Shown here: positions 25,668 through 35,673 of the stretch, piece by piece
Layout: each line of letters opens with the position of its first letter
How positions within the stretch are numbered: position 1 is the first letter of the stretch
Source: Sipunculus nudus
Lineage: Eukaryota; Annelida; Sipuncula; Golfingiida; Sipunculidae
Length of the DNA: 64,000 nucleotides
Assembly (NCBI GenBank): GCA_026874595.1
Contig: CM049307.1
Location: forward strand, 95,888,330 to 95,952,329
Reading direction: 5' to 3'
Position numbers and translations under genes: made by a program
The notes under the pieces: model-generated
Told to the model about the DNA's origin: nothing
The model's input: the letters and a program-made list of their open reading frames with translations, nothing else
The model's database searches: none

Positions 25668-25972
25668 GAATTCCATTTCGGTTTGGCATGGCAGTGGTGC
25701 ACGATAATTGTGACGTCAGGCAGGCCCGGTAACTACCGCAACTTGCGTGTCCTGGATGTGTAATCAACCCCATTTCTTGGCCATAACACGTATGGACTCC
25801 GAAAATGCACTCATTTGTGAGTGAACCACGGCCTCGAGGTACAGCCTTCACATTAAGCCTGCAAAGCCTGGGTGGGTACAACCGTGACAACAAAATCTCA
25901 CCGTTCCTCGGTTGAGATTAAGCTCATGACCTCACGGTTGTTTGTCCTATGCTACACCTTAAGTGGCGTTAT
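25668..25972 (-). mobile_element. SINE-like element, copy 1 (inverted)
   Basis: Read on the minus strand: GGTGTAGCATAGGACAAAC (A-box-like), GAGGTCATGAGCTTAATCTC (B-box-like), CGAGGAACGGTGAGATT, GGCTTTGCAGGCTTAATGTG, AATGAGTGCATTTTCGGAGT, GTGTTATGGCC, GGGGTTGATTACAC, and CGTGCACCACTGCCATGCC. The same series occurs on the plus strand at 52010-52285. The head resembles tRNA-derived SINEs, where GAGTTCAAATCTC is a T-arm. The AATCTCA...TGAGATT hairpin is present in both copies. No poly-A tail is evident. Confidence 0.7.
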
Positions 25973-26356
25973 TCTTTATATGAAAAGCTTTTGGTGTGTA
26001 GGTGGGAGATAACACGTGTAAATTAACAAGTCAGCACAATAACGTAAATGCTATCTTATTGTGAAGACTTATTGATGTCTCCTATGTATTAAATTAGGAA
26101 TAACGTAAAAGCAATACACTGAGGTTGGCCTTTTGTTCACGAGAGTTTATATTTCGCGATATTGACGAAAGAGCAACTATCGTAAAGGACCTCTGCGAAA
26201 ATGAGGCTCTCTCTCTACAATTTTATAATCATTTGTGGTAAACAATATAAAATCATTTTATTACTTGCTATCAATGAAAAAGTCACTCGTTTGATGTCCG
26301 CTTTAGTCGTCCGTCCTTTTTTTTTAATATGATTGCGCGGGCATATTTATTAATTC

Positions 26357-26413
<57 letters not shown>

Positions 26414-27044
26414 CTTTTTAGTTACTGGATAGCGAGGTCGCGAAAGTTGAACCGTCGCGAGATACTGGACTAGACAAAAACGCGAAAATTAACCCTACGA
26501 ATATGCAGTTGCACAATACGAGACTTGTTCACATGTTATTTTATGTATTCAGAATATGTGTATCAGATGAGAGGGTTCGTAGCAATAACAATATTCTTGT
26601 GATATTTTGCCGGGAACATTGGCGGGATTCTGAATGGAAACATGAATAGCGAGTTTCCCCTTCGGAAACATGAATCGAGAGTTTGCCCTACGGACCGCAT
26701 TGACATATAACTGTTATATAAATGATGTGGGCAAAAAATCATTTCGCGTTCATCTTATCTAGAAAATAAACAATTTATGTATCAAGCTGCATCAGTGTTT
26801 CTATAAATGTACATCTGTTAAAGTGTTTTCATTCTTTAAAGTCTAAACATCTGTATTTATGATAATAGGCAGCGGTTAATAAGTCTCTTCATGGTTCACA
26901 AGAAATATGTGCCCAATATGGACAGATCTGTCCAACTACCCGTAGGGTAAACTCTCAATGGAGTACCCTGTAGCGCTATCCATGCCAACCATGGTCAAGC
27001 GGTACTTACTTAAGCTAACCCCCGGGTTACAGAGTCCTCATTAA
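25973..27044. other. Unassigned DNA with (TA)n and short repeats
   Basis: Contains a (TA)n tract at 26360-26411 and two ~28 bp tandem units at 26637-26694 (GGAAACATGAAT then GAG-GTTT-CCCT-CGG). An inverted match lies at 26940-26957, where CCGTAGGGTAAACTCTC is the reverse complement of GAGAGTTTGCCCTACGG with one mismatch. TCGCGA-rich patches occur at 26140-26210 and 26430-26490. Confidence 0.5.
26360..26411. repeat. (TA)n microsatellite
   Basis: About 26 uninterrupted TA dinucleotides. Confidence 0.98.
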
Positions 27045-27420
27045 ATGGGCGTATAAAGTTAGTTACCTGACGACTATCGAGATGATCCCTTGAACCTTTT
27101 ATTAGAAAAATGAGCCCAAAAGCGCCGTTCACACGCTAACAAGGCTCTTCCTTTGGTTTATATAAACGTGTTCATAACATGTCACAGCCAATCAAAATGG
27201 CCACAGGTCGTAGTCCAAACACCTCCAACAACGCCATCGAGCAGCAAATCAGAGGAAGCAGAGTTTATGTCAATATGAGCACATGTTCCGTATTCACTAC
27301 AGCTTGCTGACAAACAAACCCATGCATGTGTCACATGGATGCTAAAAAAAGAAACTTTGGGACCTTTTTTTGCAGGAATTACATAGTTTATTGTTAAGTA
27401 TCCAGCGTAAGCTTAACATT
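27045..27420 (+). repeat. ~480 bp dispersed repeat, diverged copy
   Basis: Shares GATCCCTTGAACCTTTTATT, TATATAAACGTGTTCATAACATG, CCAAACACCTCCAACAACG, CGTATTCACTACAGCTTG and GCAGGAATTACATAGTTTAT in the same order as the copies at 15050 and 56848. It lies about 120 bp upstream of a copy of the unrelated ~350 bp family. Confidence 0.6.
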
Positions 27421-27543
27421 ATAGAAACTCTACAAATTAGGCAAGTAAATAGCTAGATTTAAAGACACCTATTCACAAACGAGGTATATTGAATAAACAT
27501 GATATATATCCTCCTTAAAATATATACTTATCTGTCAGTATTT

Positions 27544-27928
27544 CGTTCTAAAACCGTCTGCTTACTCCTGTACACAAGTGTGGAAACAGTCTTTCACTGG
27601 GCGCGATCGTTGGTGCAAAACAGAAACACAGCGAGCACGCCATCCGGTTACCGTACGGCGCAACTTCACAAATCCTGCTGTCAACCGGTGTTTCTTCCCT
27701 GTGTCTTCTTTCTTGTTTCTTCTCCTTGTTAAAAAATTGTCGCGCATGCGCAAGATCAGATCTCTGGTCACGCAGTCTATTTATGGTAACCAGACACACG
27801 TGGACTGTGTTTACTCACACACGCACAGAACCAAAACAACGAAAAAAAAACAGGTGAACTGGAGAAATTCAGTCCGTCTGCCGGGATGGTTCGCTGAGAA
27901 CATTTTGTATTCAGCTAAAATGAATTAA
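27544..27928 (+). repeat. ~350 bp dispersed repeat, copy 2 of 3
   Basis: The fullest copy. Starts TTCTAAAACCGTCTGCTTAC, includes TGGGCGCGATCGTTGGTGCA, GCGAGCACGCCATCCGGTTA, CGCAACTTCACAAATC, CCGGTGTTTCTTCC, GACACACGTGGACTGTGTTT, GGGATGGTTCGCTGAG, and ends TTGTATTCAGCTAAAATGAA. A 116-codon open frame crosses it on the plus strand and two shorter ones on the minus strand. None is kept in the other copies, so I do not call a gene. Confidence 0.75.
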
Positions 27929-28364
27929 TAACGCGCGATAATATAAATATTATTGCAAATGAATATGAACCTATAAAGTTTAAACCGTGAAATGAGTTTG
28001 TGGGTTCGTAGGTGGTGTCCAGATATAGGCTCGCTTTAACATGAATTGATATGATTGTTTTTTTCTGGATGAGGTCTTTCATGAATATAAAATGTTTTAG
28101 ACGAGAGCTATATAAAGCCATAAACTATAAAATCCTAAATTCTGCAAATTAAAAATACCGTTGTTGGATGAACGTAGGCCTCGCTATTGTGTAATGTATT
28201 GATTTCCCGCATCTGCGGACGGACTAATTCAGCTAACAGCAGCTGACTCGGTATCTTTTTAATGTCAGCATACACTTTCAGTTTTTATGTTCTGTTACAG
28301 CATGAATATGTCGTATTTTAAGCAAAGAAGAGATTAACCCGTATTGCTGACAAATATGACAATA

Positions 28365-28425
28365 CAGGTCAACATCAGCCATCCGAGTATATACTAACAT
28401 TAAATAACATTATATGGATATATAT

Positions 28426-28473
<48 letters not shown>

Positions 28474-28551
28474 ACAATGATTACAGTACTGGTCAATAAC
28501 AGCCATTCGAGTATATATACTAATATTAAGTAACTTTACATGGACATATAA

Positions 28552-28593
<42 letters not shown>

Positions 28594-28605
28594 TATTAAT
28601 ATATT
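28365..28605. repeat. Tandem duplication of a ~120 bp unit ending in (TA)n
   Basis: Unit 1 (28365-28485) has CAGGTCAACATCAGCCATCC, GAGTATATACTAACATTAAA, a TGGATATA stretch and (TA)n broken by one AA. Unit 2 (28486-28605) has CTGGTCAATAACAGCCATTC, GAGTATATATACTAATATTA and (TA)n with the same internal break. The two microsatellites are therefore one tract duplicated together with its flank. Confidence 0.8.
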
Positions 28606-28870
28606 GATAAGCATGAACATAACTATTCAAATGAACATCACTTTTATGCTTAGGTTGTTCTCAATTGAAGAGTTGGCAATTACCTTTTCTTATATTCCAT
28701 TTGGTTGTCCATATAAGCTTATACCAGGGTGTCATTGCCAGTAAGCGCCAACATGAATAATTATTTAATACTTACTGTTACAATATAACATACAAATCTG
28801 TATGGAACTTTCTAAAATTAATCTTCAGACGAGAGCTGAAGAAATCTACTTGTAAACTGGACAAGCCACC

Positions 28871-29197
28871 CTACTGTGTAGCTTGATGGGAAGGAAGGTC
28901 AAAGGTCACATCTTTATCATAGAAATTATTATCTAGAAAACGGGAGATTTGTTCAATGGGACAGTGTCCATGAGTGATATTCAAGTGTCGGACTAAGTAG
29001 CTTGTGACAGGGATTATTAAGACAAAACGCTGAGGAAGGAAGTACCGCGAGAACACACCAATAGCGAGATGTGACCCTTCCAAGTCATTAAGTTCCACAC
29101 TGCGCACAATCGGACTCATAAGAGTACCACTCTTCTTTTTAGGATTTGTGGGCGTAATAATCTGCCGCCCACAATGCACCGCGGCTTCAAAATACAC
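28871..29197 (-). other. Open frame of 108 codons, unassigned
   Basis: On the minus strand the frame includes LPQRFVLIIPVTSYLVRHLN and then ITHGHCPIEQISRFLDNNFY. The spacing of the two His with HC, and of VTSYLVRH, loosely recalls the start of the zinc-binding integrase domain in BEL/Pao-type polyproteins (LP-HP-VT-LIV-H-H). The match is weak and no neighbouring retroelement protein is visible, so it may be chance. The plus strand at 28896-28913 reads AAGGTCAAAGGTCACATC, a perfect DR1-type pair of half-sites like those in the 1-2 kb satellite. Confidence 0.2.
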
Positions 29198-29604
29198 AGA
29201 TGACGTAGGTATACATGTACCGAAGAATTTTATGCAGTCCGTTCAAATATGTTTGATAAGAATTGTTTCCAGGCAAATTACATAAACATGGGTTTTTTTG
29301 TGGTAAGGTTTCACGGAATAAGTGATATTTTGCAAGCATGCGTATATGTGAAATGTGAACAAAAAGTGATTCCTTGAAATATTACAGATATTTATTTTTA
29401 AGTTTAAGTGGTACTGGCGGTCCCACAATGCGTTCAGGGGAATACCACATGAACCCAACAAGTTATAAGAACATTGCAACAGGCAGTATAATTCATTGAT
29501 TCCCATTAACCACAGAGCATCCGATAATTTCCTTTATCTGGCGTAAATCAAAAGACAAGACCCTCGTTTAAGCCAGATATTCATCCTCCTTTTTCTTTAG
29601 AATT
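29198..29604. other. Unassigned DNA
   Basis: I see nothing recognisable in this stretch. Confidence 0.5.
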
Positions 29605-30120
29605 TAGAATTTGGCTAACTCTATTTTAGGTAGCCTGTTAAGAAAAGTTCTAATGACGCCTCTGTGTATATGTAGGAGCTTGTTATCTACATGTTGTTTG
29701 TAAACACAGTATACTTGCGCCAATCTGGCCATGATAGTAAACACGGTATTCATGCACCAATTTGTTAAGAAACGAAAAATATGTAACCTAAACTGTGTTT
29801 TGCATATGAGCCGAAGTGTTAGGTCACTAGTTGCACTGCATAATTTGCGACATTCCCGATCGTGTGACTTGCTGGCAGATGTCCTTGTTGGATGTGTTAA
29901 GATTATTTGGGGCCCCTCCCCAAATGTTATAAACACATGGATATAAACAAAATGAACAGCCTTAGCGTAGTGACTGGCGTTTTTTTTTTTTTTTTTTTTG
30001 TGGGAGGGGGCATATTTTTATAAGGTTCAAGGGATAATATATAATTATAATTATAATAATTGATATATTATATATAAATAATAGACGTCAGATATCAGAA
30101 TAGGCCACTTTAACTTCTCA
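29605..30120 (-). repeat. ~480 bp dispersed repeat, inverted copy
   Basis: The minus-strand start is seen on the plus strand as GACGTCAGATATCAGAATAG followed by GCCACTTTAA (30087-30117). The body runs to about 29605 with AACAAGGACATCTGCCAGC, GCAACTAGTGACCTAACACT, AGATTGGCGCAAGTATACTG, CATGTAGATAACAAGCTC and CTTTTCTTAACAGGCTACCT. An AT-rich stretch and a poly-T run (about 29979-29998) interrupt it. The 110-codon frame within it is not shared by the other copies. Confidence 0.65.
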
Positions 30121-30581
30121 GATTGAGGGTTTGATTTATTATACTGTTATTTACTAACGAGAATGTTGTTTATAGCTAAAAAAAAATTACTCTTATTTAT
30201 GAGTATAAGTTTGTTTTTTAGAGCCTAGTTCTGGGGTCGTTACCAGGGATTGTCGGTTACCTGCTATGTGTTGAGATTATTATTGACAGGGCCTCCTTAA
30301 TTATTTAATAGTGTTGGGTTCAATGGAACAGTGTGTCCCCCACGAGAATCGTACAACTAAAAGAGGACTCTGAACTCGAAAGTTGTAATCTTGGATAAAT
30401 ATCATAAAAAATGAGTGAGAACGCCATCAAATTGAAATGTTTATAATGTCAGCATATCAATAGCAAAACCACCGCCAAAGCAATCGACGCATTCATTTAA
30501 AGTTTATAATTCTAGTTACTCAACCGAATACTAATACAGGCAAAGCTGCCTCTACCTGTAACAAAGCTACATAAACCTTTG

Positions 30582-30583
<2 letters not shown>
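30121..30583. other. Unassigned AT-rich DNA
   Basis: I see nothing recognisable here. Confidence 0.5.

Positions 30584-30641
<58 letters not shown>
30584..30641. repeat. (TA)n microsatellite
   Basis: About 29 uninterrupted AT dinucleotides immediately beside the end of the inverted ~350 bp repeat. Confidence 0.98.
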
Positions 30642-30643
<2 letters not shown>

Positions 30644-30649
30644 CTCTCT

Positions 30650-30995
30650 CTATAAGTTCATTTTGGCTGAACACAAACCATCATTCCTGTACATGGACTT
30701 ATCGTCTGCTGTTCATCTGTTATATGTATTGTGGTTCTTTGTGTGGGTAAACATAGTAAACCTGTATCTGCTGACCGTTGACCAGAGGTCCGGCTTTGCA
30801 AACTTGCGACAACTCCAGCACAAAAAAAAACATAAAAGTAGAAACACAAAAGAAACACTAGTTTGAAGCTCGAAAAATCTTGATTTGTGAAGTTGTGCGG
30901 TATGGCCACCAGGTGGAGGGCGCGCTATGTTCCTGTTTTGTATCAGCGATCAGGCCCGGCGCAAAGTCATTTAAACCATTGGAAGTAAACGGTTT
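30650..30995 (-). repeat. ~350 bp dispersed repeat, copy 3 of 3 (inverted)
   Basis: On the minus strand it reads AAACCGTTTACTTCCAATGG, GACTTTGCGCCGGGCCTGAT, CGCTGATACAAAACAGGAAC, ATAGCGCGCCCTCCACC, GCACAACTTCACAAATC, AGTGTTTCTTTTGTGTTTCT, CTCTGGTCAACGG, GGTTTACTATGTTTACCCAC, and ends GTGTTCAGCCAAAATGAACT. This is the same order as 27544-27928. It abuts the (TA)n tract at its 3' end. Confidence 0.75.
30906..30919 (+). promoter_or_regulatory. CTCF-like motif inside a dispersed repeat
   Basis: CCACCAGGTGGAGG fits the bilaterian CTCF core CCASYAGRKGGCRS at 13 of 14 positions and is followed by GCGCGCTA. It lies within the third copy of the ~350 bp repeat. Copy 1 has the related word CACCACCTGGTATTGG. 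Binding is not shown. Confidence 0.3.
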
Positions 30996-32210
30996 AGAAG
31001 GAAGGAGTGGCAGATGCTTATTATTAGGGGAAACCTGCTTTAAATCCCTTTAAATATCTGTGTACTTTCCCATCTCGTTGCAGTCATTCTGTTTTAGATT
31101 AATATCTCTTCTAATCCCGAGAAGTTGATTTATGGTTATTAATCTGCCCATCCCATTTTATGAAATATGTTTGGTCTGTGGCCGCCTAACAGAACCAAAC
31201 CCTTATGTTGATCGCTCGAGGACGACTTCAGATAACCCCCTTGATTCAAACCCTGCGATATAAAACCTCGCAATGTTCCCACGTGAATTAGTATGCCTAC
31301 GGCGTTAAATATGAAAAAAAGCTAGCCTAATGTGTCATATGTTTATGTCCACGTTAAACTCCCACATATAATTCAAAGTAATGGCGGGCATAGTCACCTG
31401 CAAAGTGATGGGATGCCAATCTCAAACAGTCATCCTGGGGATTTTTATATTTCTTTTTTTTCTCCGGCTTAAAGTCTGATATTGATATAAATAACTTTGG
31501 GAATGGACCCCATGATGGCACGCTAGACCTGTCATTTAAGAGCAGTGTGGTGTTCTGTATCGGAATAGACGCGTATGCTATCACGGCGAGCAGAGATGCT
31601 CCCAGCTTTATCAGACATTGATTGGGCCTTGTGTGTGAGAGCGGCTTCCAACGTACACAGTTAACGCAGCCGAGTTCTCGCGGTGGCCATCCGAGAGACA
31701 CAGGCCCGCGGCTACAGGTCTAAACATAACAAAAAGGATTAACACGTACTGAATTAAAACCAGTGTCAACGGATATACGTTAATATGCAAGAGTATAACT
31801 CCATGTTTACACCGTGGATGATATCATTCCGCCAGGTAAGTAATTATAATACGGCCTCATCTTGTTGTTCATACCTTGGGTTTAGTGAACACGTAGTTCT
31901 TGTTCTAGAGTCTCACAGTGGGGGACTTCCGAACATGCGGGGTCTGGCTCTTGAGACTTTTTTTTTTCTTGATATGATTGAAATTAGGGTTGATACTTTT
32001 TCATAAAAGCCTAACTCCGTTCGTCTTTATTGTCACTTAAATGTGTGTGACAATTATTTTAATGATACGAGTTACAATACCGGAATTATAGGATAATATA
32101 GTAAACTCATACACAAACATGCATATGTATATAGTCATTTTGTAAATCATGTTTACGTTAACGTCACTCATAGTTTAGATTTATAAAAAATCTCGCTAAC
32201 ACGAGCATCT
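30996..32210. other. Unassigned DNA with a GC-richer patch
   Basis: The patch at 31350-31710 is GC-richer than its surroundings and holds a minus-strand frame of 115 codons (31354-31701). Part of that frame, KLGASLLAVIAYASIPI, is hydrophobic, but no known domain is recognisable. A CAG|GTGACT word at about 31396-31404 on the minus strand could be a splice donor, so a first exon cannot be excluded. Other material is unassigned. Confidence 0.3.
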
Positions 32211-32716
32211 GTATTAGCGGCGTGGTTGTGTTAGCGAGGTGGTTGTGTTAACGGGGATGGTTATCATAGCGGGATGGTTGTGTTAGCGGGACGGTTGTGT
32301 TAGCGGGTTGGTTGTGGTAGCAGGGTGGTTGTGTTAGCGGGGTGGTTTGGTTGTGTTAGCGGGTTGGCTGTGTTACCAGGGTGGTTGTGTAAGCGGGATG
32401 GTTGTGATAGCGGGTTGGTTGTGTTAGCGGGGTGGTTGTGTTAGCGGGGTGGTTGTGTTAGCGGGTTGGTCATCATAGCGGGGTGGTTGTGTTAGCGGGA
32501 TGGTTGTGTTAGCAGGGTGGTTGTGTTAGAAGGATGGTTGTGATAGCGGGTTGGTTGTGTTAGCGGGGTGGTTGTGTTAGCGGGGTGGTTGTGTTAGCGG
32601 GGTGGTTGTGTTAGCGGAGTGGTTGTGTTAACGAGGTATGTGTGTTAGCGAGGTGGTGTGTTGGCGGGTTGGTTGTATTAGCGGGTTGGTTGTGTTAACG
32701 GGGAGGTTGGGTGGTT
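32211..32716. repeat. 17 bp G/T-rich minisatellite
   Basis: Units of GGTTGTGTTAGCGGGGT and one-base variants repeat in tandem for about 500 bp, or roughly 29 units by length. Variants include TTAACGGGG, GATAGCGGG and ACCAGGG. The plus strand almost lacks C and is rich in G and T. The embedded TTAGCGGG is one base longer than the metazoan telomere repeat TTAGGG, but this is not a telomere array. Confidence 0.95.
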
Positions 32717-32725
32717 ATATAATAT

Positions 32726-32730
<5 letters not shown>

Positions 32731-32768
<38 letters not shown>
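32731..32768. repeat. (TA)n microsatellite
   Basis: About 19 uninterrupted TA dinucleotides between the 17 bp minisatellite and a LINE fragment. Confidence 0.98.
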
Positions 32769-32773
<5 letters not shown>

Positions 32774-32949
32774 TAGGTAAGTTATACTTTGTAAAGACTT
32801 TTTTTCTTTCCAACAACAAACGACGGGTTTCTGTACTCAGCTATAGGCATTATTAAACGTTACCGCTACTTTTTATTAGTTTTAATTTTAAAATGTTTTA
32901 CTTGCCAAGCAAAAATCTTTAATCAGTTTTTTTGTAATTTAATTGGAAC

Positions 32950-33120
32950 ACATGAACACCTAACAAGGGGGACTTCTAAGAATAATTTGTCTTTACCCAA
33001 ACCCAAGTTTGAACATTACAAAGCTTCATTTGCCTATCCTGGTCCTTTTCGGTGGAACAAACTGCCAACTCATATCCGAATTCTTACGTCACTTCCCGTA
33101 TTTAAGAGAGAGTTAACTCA
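32950..33120 (+). pseudogene. LINE reverse-transcriptase tail fragment
   Basis: The plus-strand frame reads NNLSLPKPKFEHYKASFAYP, then GPFRWNKLPTHIRILTSLPV and FKRELTQ. This matches the C-terminal end of non-LTR reverse transcriptases (NNL-LPK, YKKSFAY-GA--WN-LP--IR----L--FK--L). A frameshift lies upstream at about 32970. All catalytic parts are missing. It is followed directly by the 19 bp minisatellite, whose first units are read through in the same frame. Confidence 0.8.
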
Positions 33121-33640
33121 GATAACATATCTCACTCAAATGAACATGTTTCATTCAAATGAACATATCCCACTCAAATGAACGTATCTCACTCAAATAA
33201 ACATATCTCACTCAAATGAACATGTTTCATTCAAATGAACATATCTCACTCAAATGAACGTATCTCACTCAAATGAACGTATCTCACTCAAATGAACATA
33301 TCTCGGTCGAATGACCATATCTCATTCAAATAAACATATCTCACTCAAATGAACGTATCTTACTCATATGAACATATCTCGATCAAATGAACATATCTTA
33401 CTCAAATGAACGTATCTCACTCACATGAACATATTTCACTCAGATGAACGTATCTCACTCACATGAACATATTTCACTCAAATGAACGTATCACATTCAA
33501 CTAAAGACAGCGAAATGAAAAGAACATAGCGTACTTAAACTGAACATAGCGTACTTAAAATGAACATAGCGTACATAGCGTACTGAAATGAACATACCTC
33601 ACTCAAGTGATCATATCTTCCTCAAATAAATATGAAATAA
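33121..33640. repeat. 19 bp C/A/T-rich minisatellite
   Basis: Units like GAACATATCTCACTCAAAT and GAACGTATCTCACTCAAAT repeat about 25 times by length. A variant subarray at 33525-33595 uses AGCGTACTTAAA in place of TCTCACTCAAA. The plus strand is nearly free of G apart from the GAAC word. Confidence 0.93.
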
Positions 33641-34341
33641 TCATACCACATTGTTTTATACACTTAGTTTCTACTGATATTCGAATAACAGGGAGACAAA
33701 TGTTGATCTAAAGCCGATTATACTTGCTTTGATATAATATCCTAACAGACCATTGTTGAATTTATTAAAGCCAGGTGAGTTTATGGCCATATTTCGTTGT
33801 AAATAGTCTTAGTATGTTGTGCAGGTGATTGTATGTATATAAACTACACGGAGAGCAAACACTTCAGCTGAATATCACTGGCGGCATCAATTACGGACTT
33901 ATTTACTTATTAATGAAGCGAGTGTTTCCCGGGTTTGAAGCGTTCTTTCCGCTCCTACTCATTTAACACATACATACTACCGGCTTGGTAATTAATCAAT
34001 TACGCTTTATGTACTGATGTTTTATTTCTCCCTCAGCTCAATATTGTCCTATTTTGAAACTGGATCACCAACTGTGTATTCATGTCAAAGTTTTGTGAAA
34101 GATATAGCCTCATTTAAAAAAAAAGCCTACATCACAGAGTTTTTTTGTTTTCTATACTCATATGAGTTTTCAGTTTTTATTCGAAACGATTTATTAAACA
34201 ATATAAATGTGTGTATTTATGCGATTTGCCTGACAAATTTTTTATCACAGTATTTGACAAGTTAAGAAGATTGGCAGTTTGACTACTAACGCCTAAGTAG
34301 TTATATGAATAGCATAGTTATATCAATTATTTTATGAATAA

Positions 34342-34379
<38 letters not shown>

Positions 34380-34744
34380 CATTATATCACGCACGGAAAC
34401 CGGTTTATCATTCCTTGCTGAATTTCATCATTTATTCATGCAGGATAGAAAACCGGCATCACCCATGCTATATTTAGTAAGAGTAATTAAATCTCACATC
34501 GATCTGTACAAATTATATTTTAACTTTTTCATTATTGATTAATAAGGATCTGAGGGGCAGCTTGCCATTTTACATGTTAACGGATCCAAAATTGAGACCA
34601 GTATGATTAAATATTTCCATGCTCAATAACGGACAAACTGTTGAGTCGTTTTTTCGGCGTTTGGAGCACGCCCTCGCCATCAGGACTTTCATTGACTTTC
34701 CGGTACACCAGCTTCCATTACCGCAAAGGCATCAGCCGAATCTC
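33641..34744. other. Unassigned AT-rich DNA
   Basis: Includes a short (TA)n tract at 34349-34372. Frames at 34017-34265 and 34619-34852 have no recognised motif. The end of the second enters the following tandem array. Confidence 0.5.
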
Positions 34745-35361
34745 TCTGTTTTAGACATGACATCATCACTCTTATCCCAACCTGTTAACTCTGAAAATAA
34801 ACACTGTTTTAGACATGCCACCATGGCTGTGTTTACGAAACAAACTAAGTGATTTAGACATAACCCCACGACTCTGATTACGATCTGTTTCTACGTAACA
34901 CAGCGACTCAGATATGAACTCGGTGATTAAGACATAACCCCACGACTCTGATTACGAACTGTTTCTACGTTACACAACGACTCTGATAACAAACTCAGTA
35001 ATTTAGACATAGTACTACGATTCTGATTACGAACTGTTTCTACGTAACACAACGACTCTGATACGAACTCGGTGGTTTGGACATAATACTACTACTCTGA
35101 TTACGTGACAAACGAATGTGATAACAACCTCACTGTATCACTGTATATGACGAACTTTCTAAATAAGTTTCATTACCATGACTCTGATTATGAACTGTAT
35201 GTTTTAGACGAAACACAACGACTCTGATGACGAACTCACTGTATCAGATATGACATCACGATACTGACATTTAAATCACTGCTTTAGACATAACACCATG
35301 GCTCTGATAATAAACACACTGATTTAAACATAAAACTTCAACTGCGATAACACACTCTCTC
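34745..35361. repeat. ~72 bp two-part tandem array, left part
   Basis: Units of about 72 bp begin GTGATTTAGACATAACCCCA, continue CGACTCTGATTACG, and then a half-unit ACTGTTTCTACGTAACACA followed by CGACTCTGATA-GAACTC. Starts are visible near 34850, 34922, 34997 and 35071, with diverged units on both sides. The array stops at about 35361 and resumes at about 36320. Confidence 0.85.
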
Positions 35362-35673
35362 TCTCTATAAAGCTTGCGACACATATCCAAAACGGAGCCC
35401 GTCCAACAAGCCCGTTCTCTGCAAGCTGAAAAGTTCATTTTCGGCAGGAATACGGCCGGTGTTTGCTCGATCACTGTGGACTTCGCCGAGATTTTTAGGG
35501 GTCGGCCGACGATCGCAGGGAACCGAAACCTGTTCTTAAATCAGCGATTTTCCAATAGCGATTTTTGAGGTCACAGAGCTCGTAAACAGGTCGCCCGTAG
35601 ATTGCTCGGGCAGCGGCCAACACACGACCGATGTTCGGGCAGCGATCCAACGATTTTAGACGCTTTTTAGCTT

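Noticed and set aside
27578-27928. 116-codon plus-strand frame
   Set aside because: It lies in a dispersed repeat and is not open in the other two copies.
32211-32716. Interstitial telomere array
   Set aside because: The unit is 17 bp with TTAGCGGG only as a part. True TTAGGG tandems are absent.
32211-33640. Regular repeats resembling a CRISPR array
   Set aside because: Units are contiguous 17 and 19 bp tandem repeats without unique spacers, in eukaryotic DNA with no cas genes.
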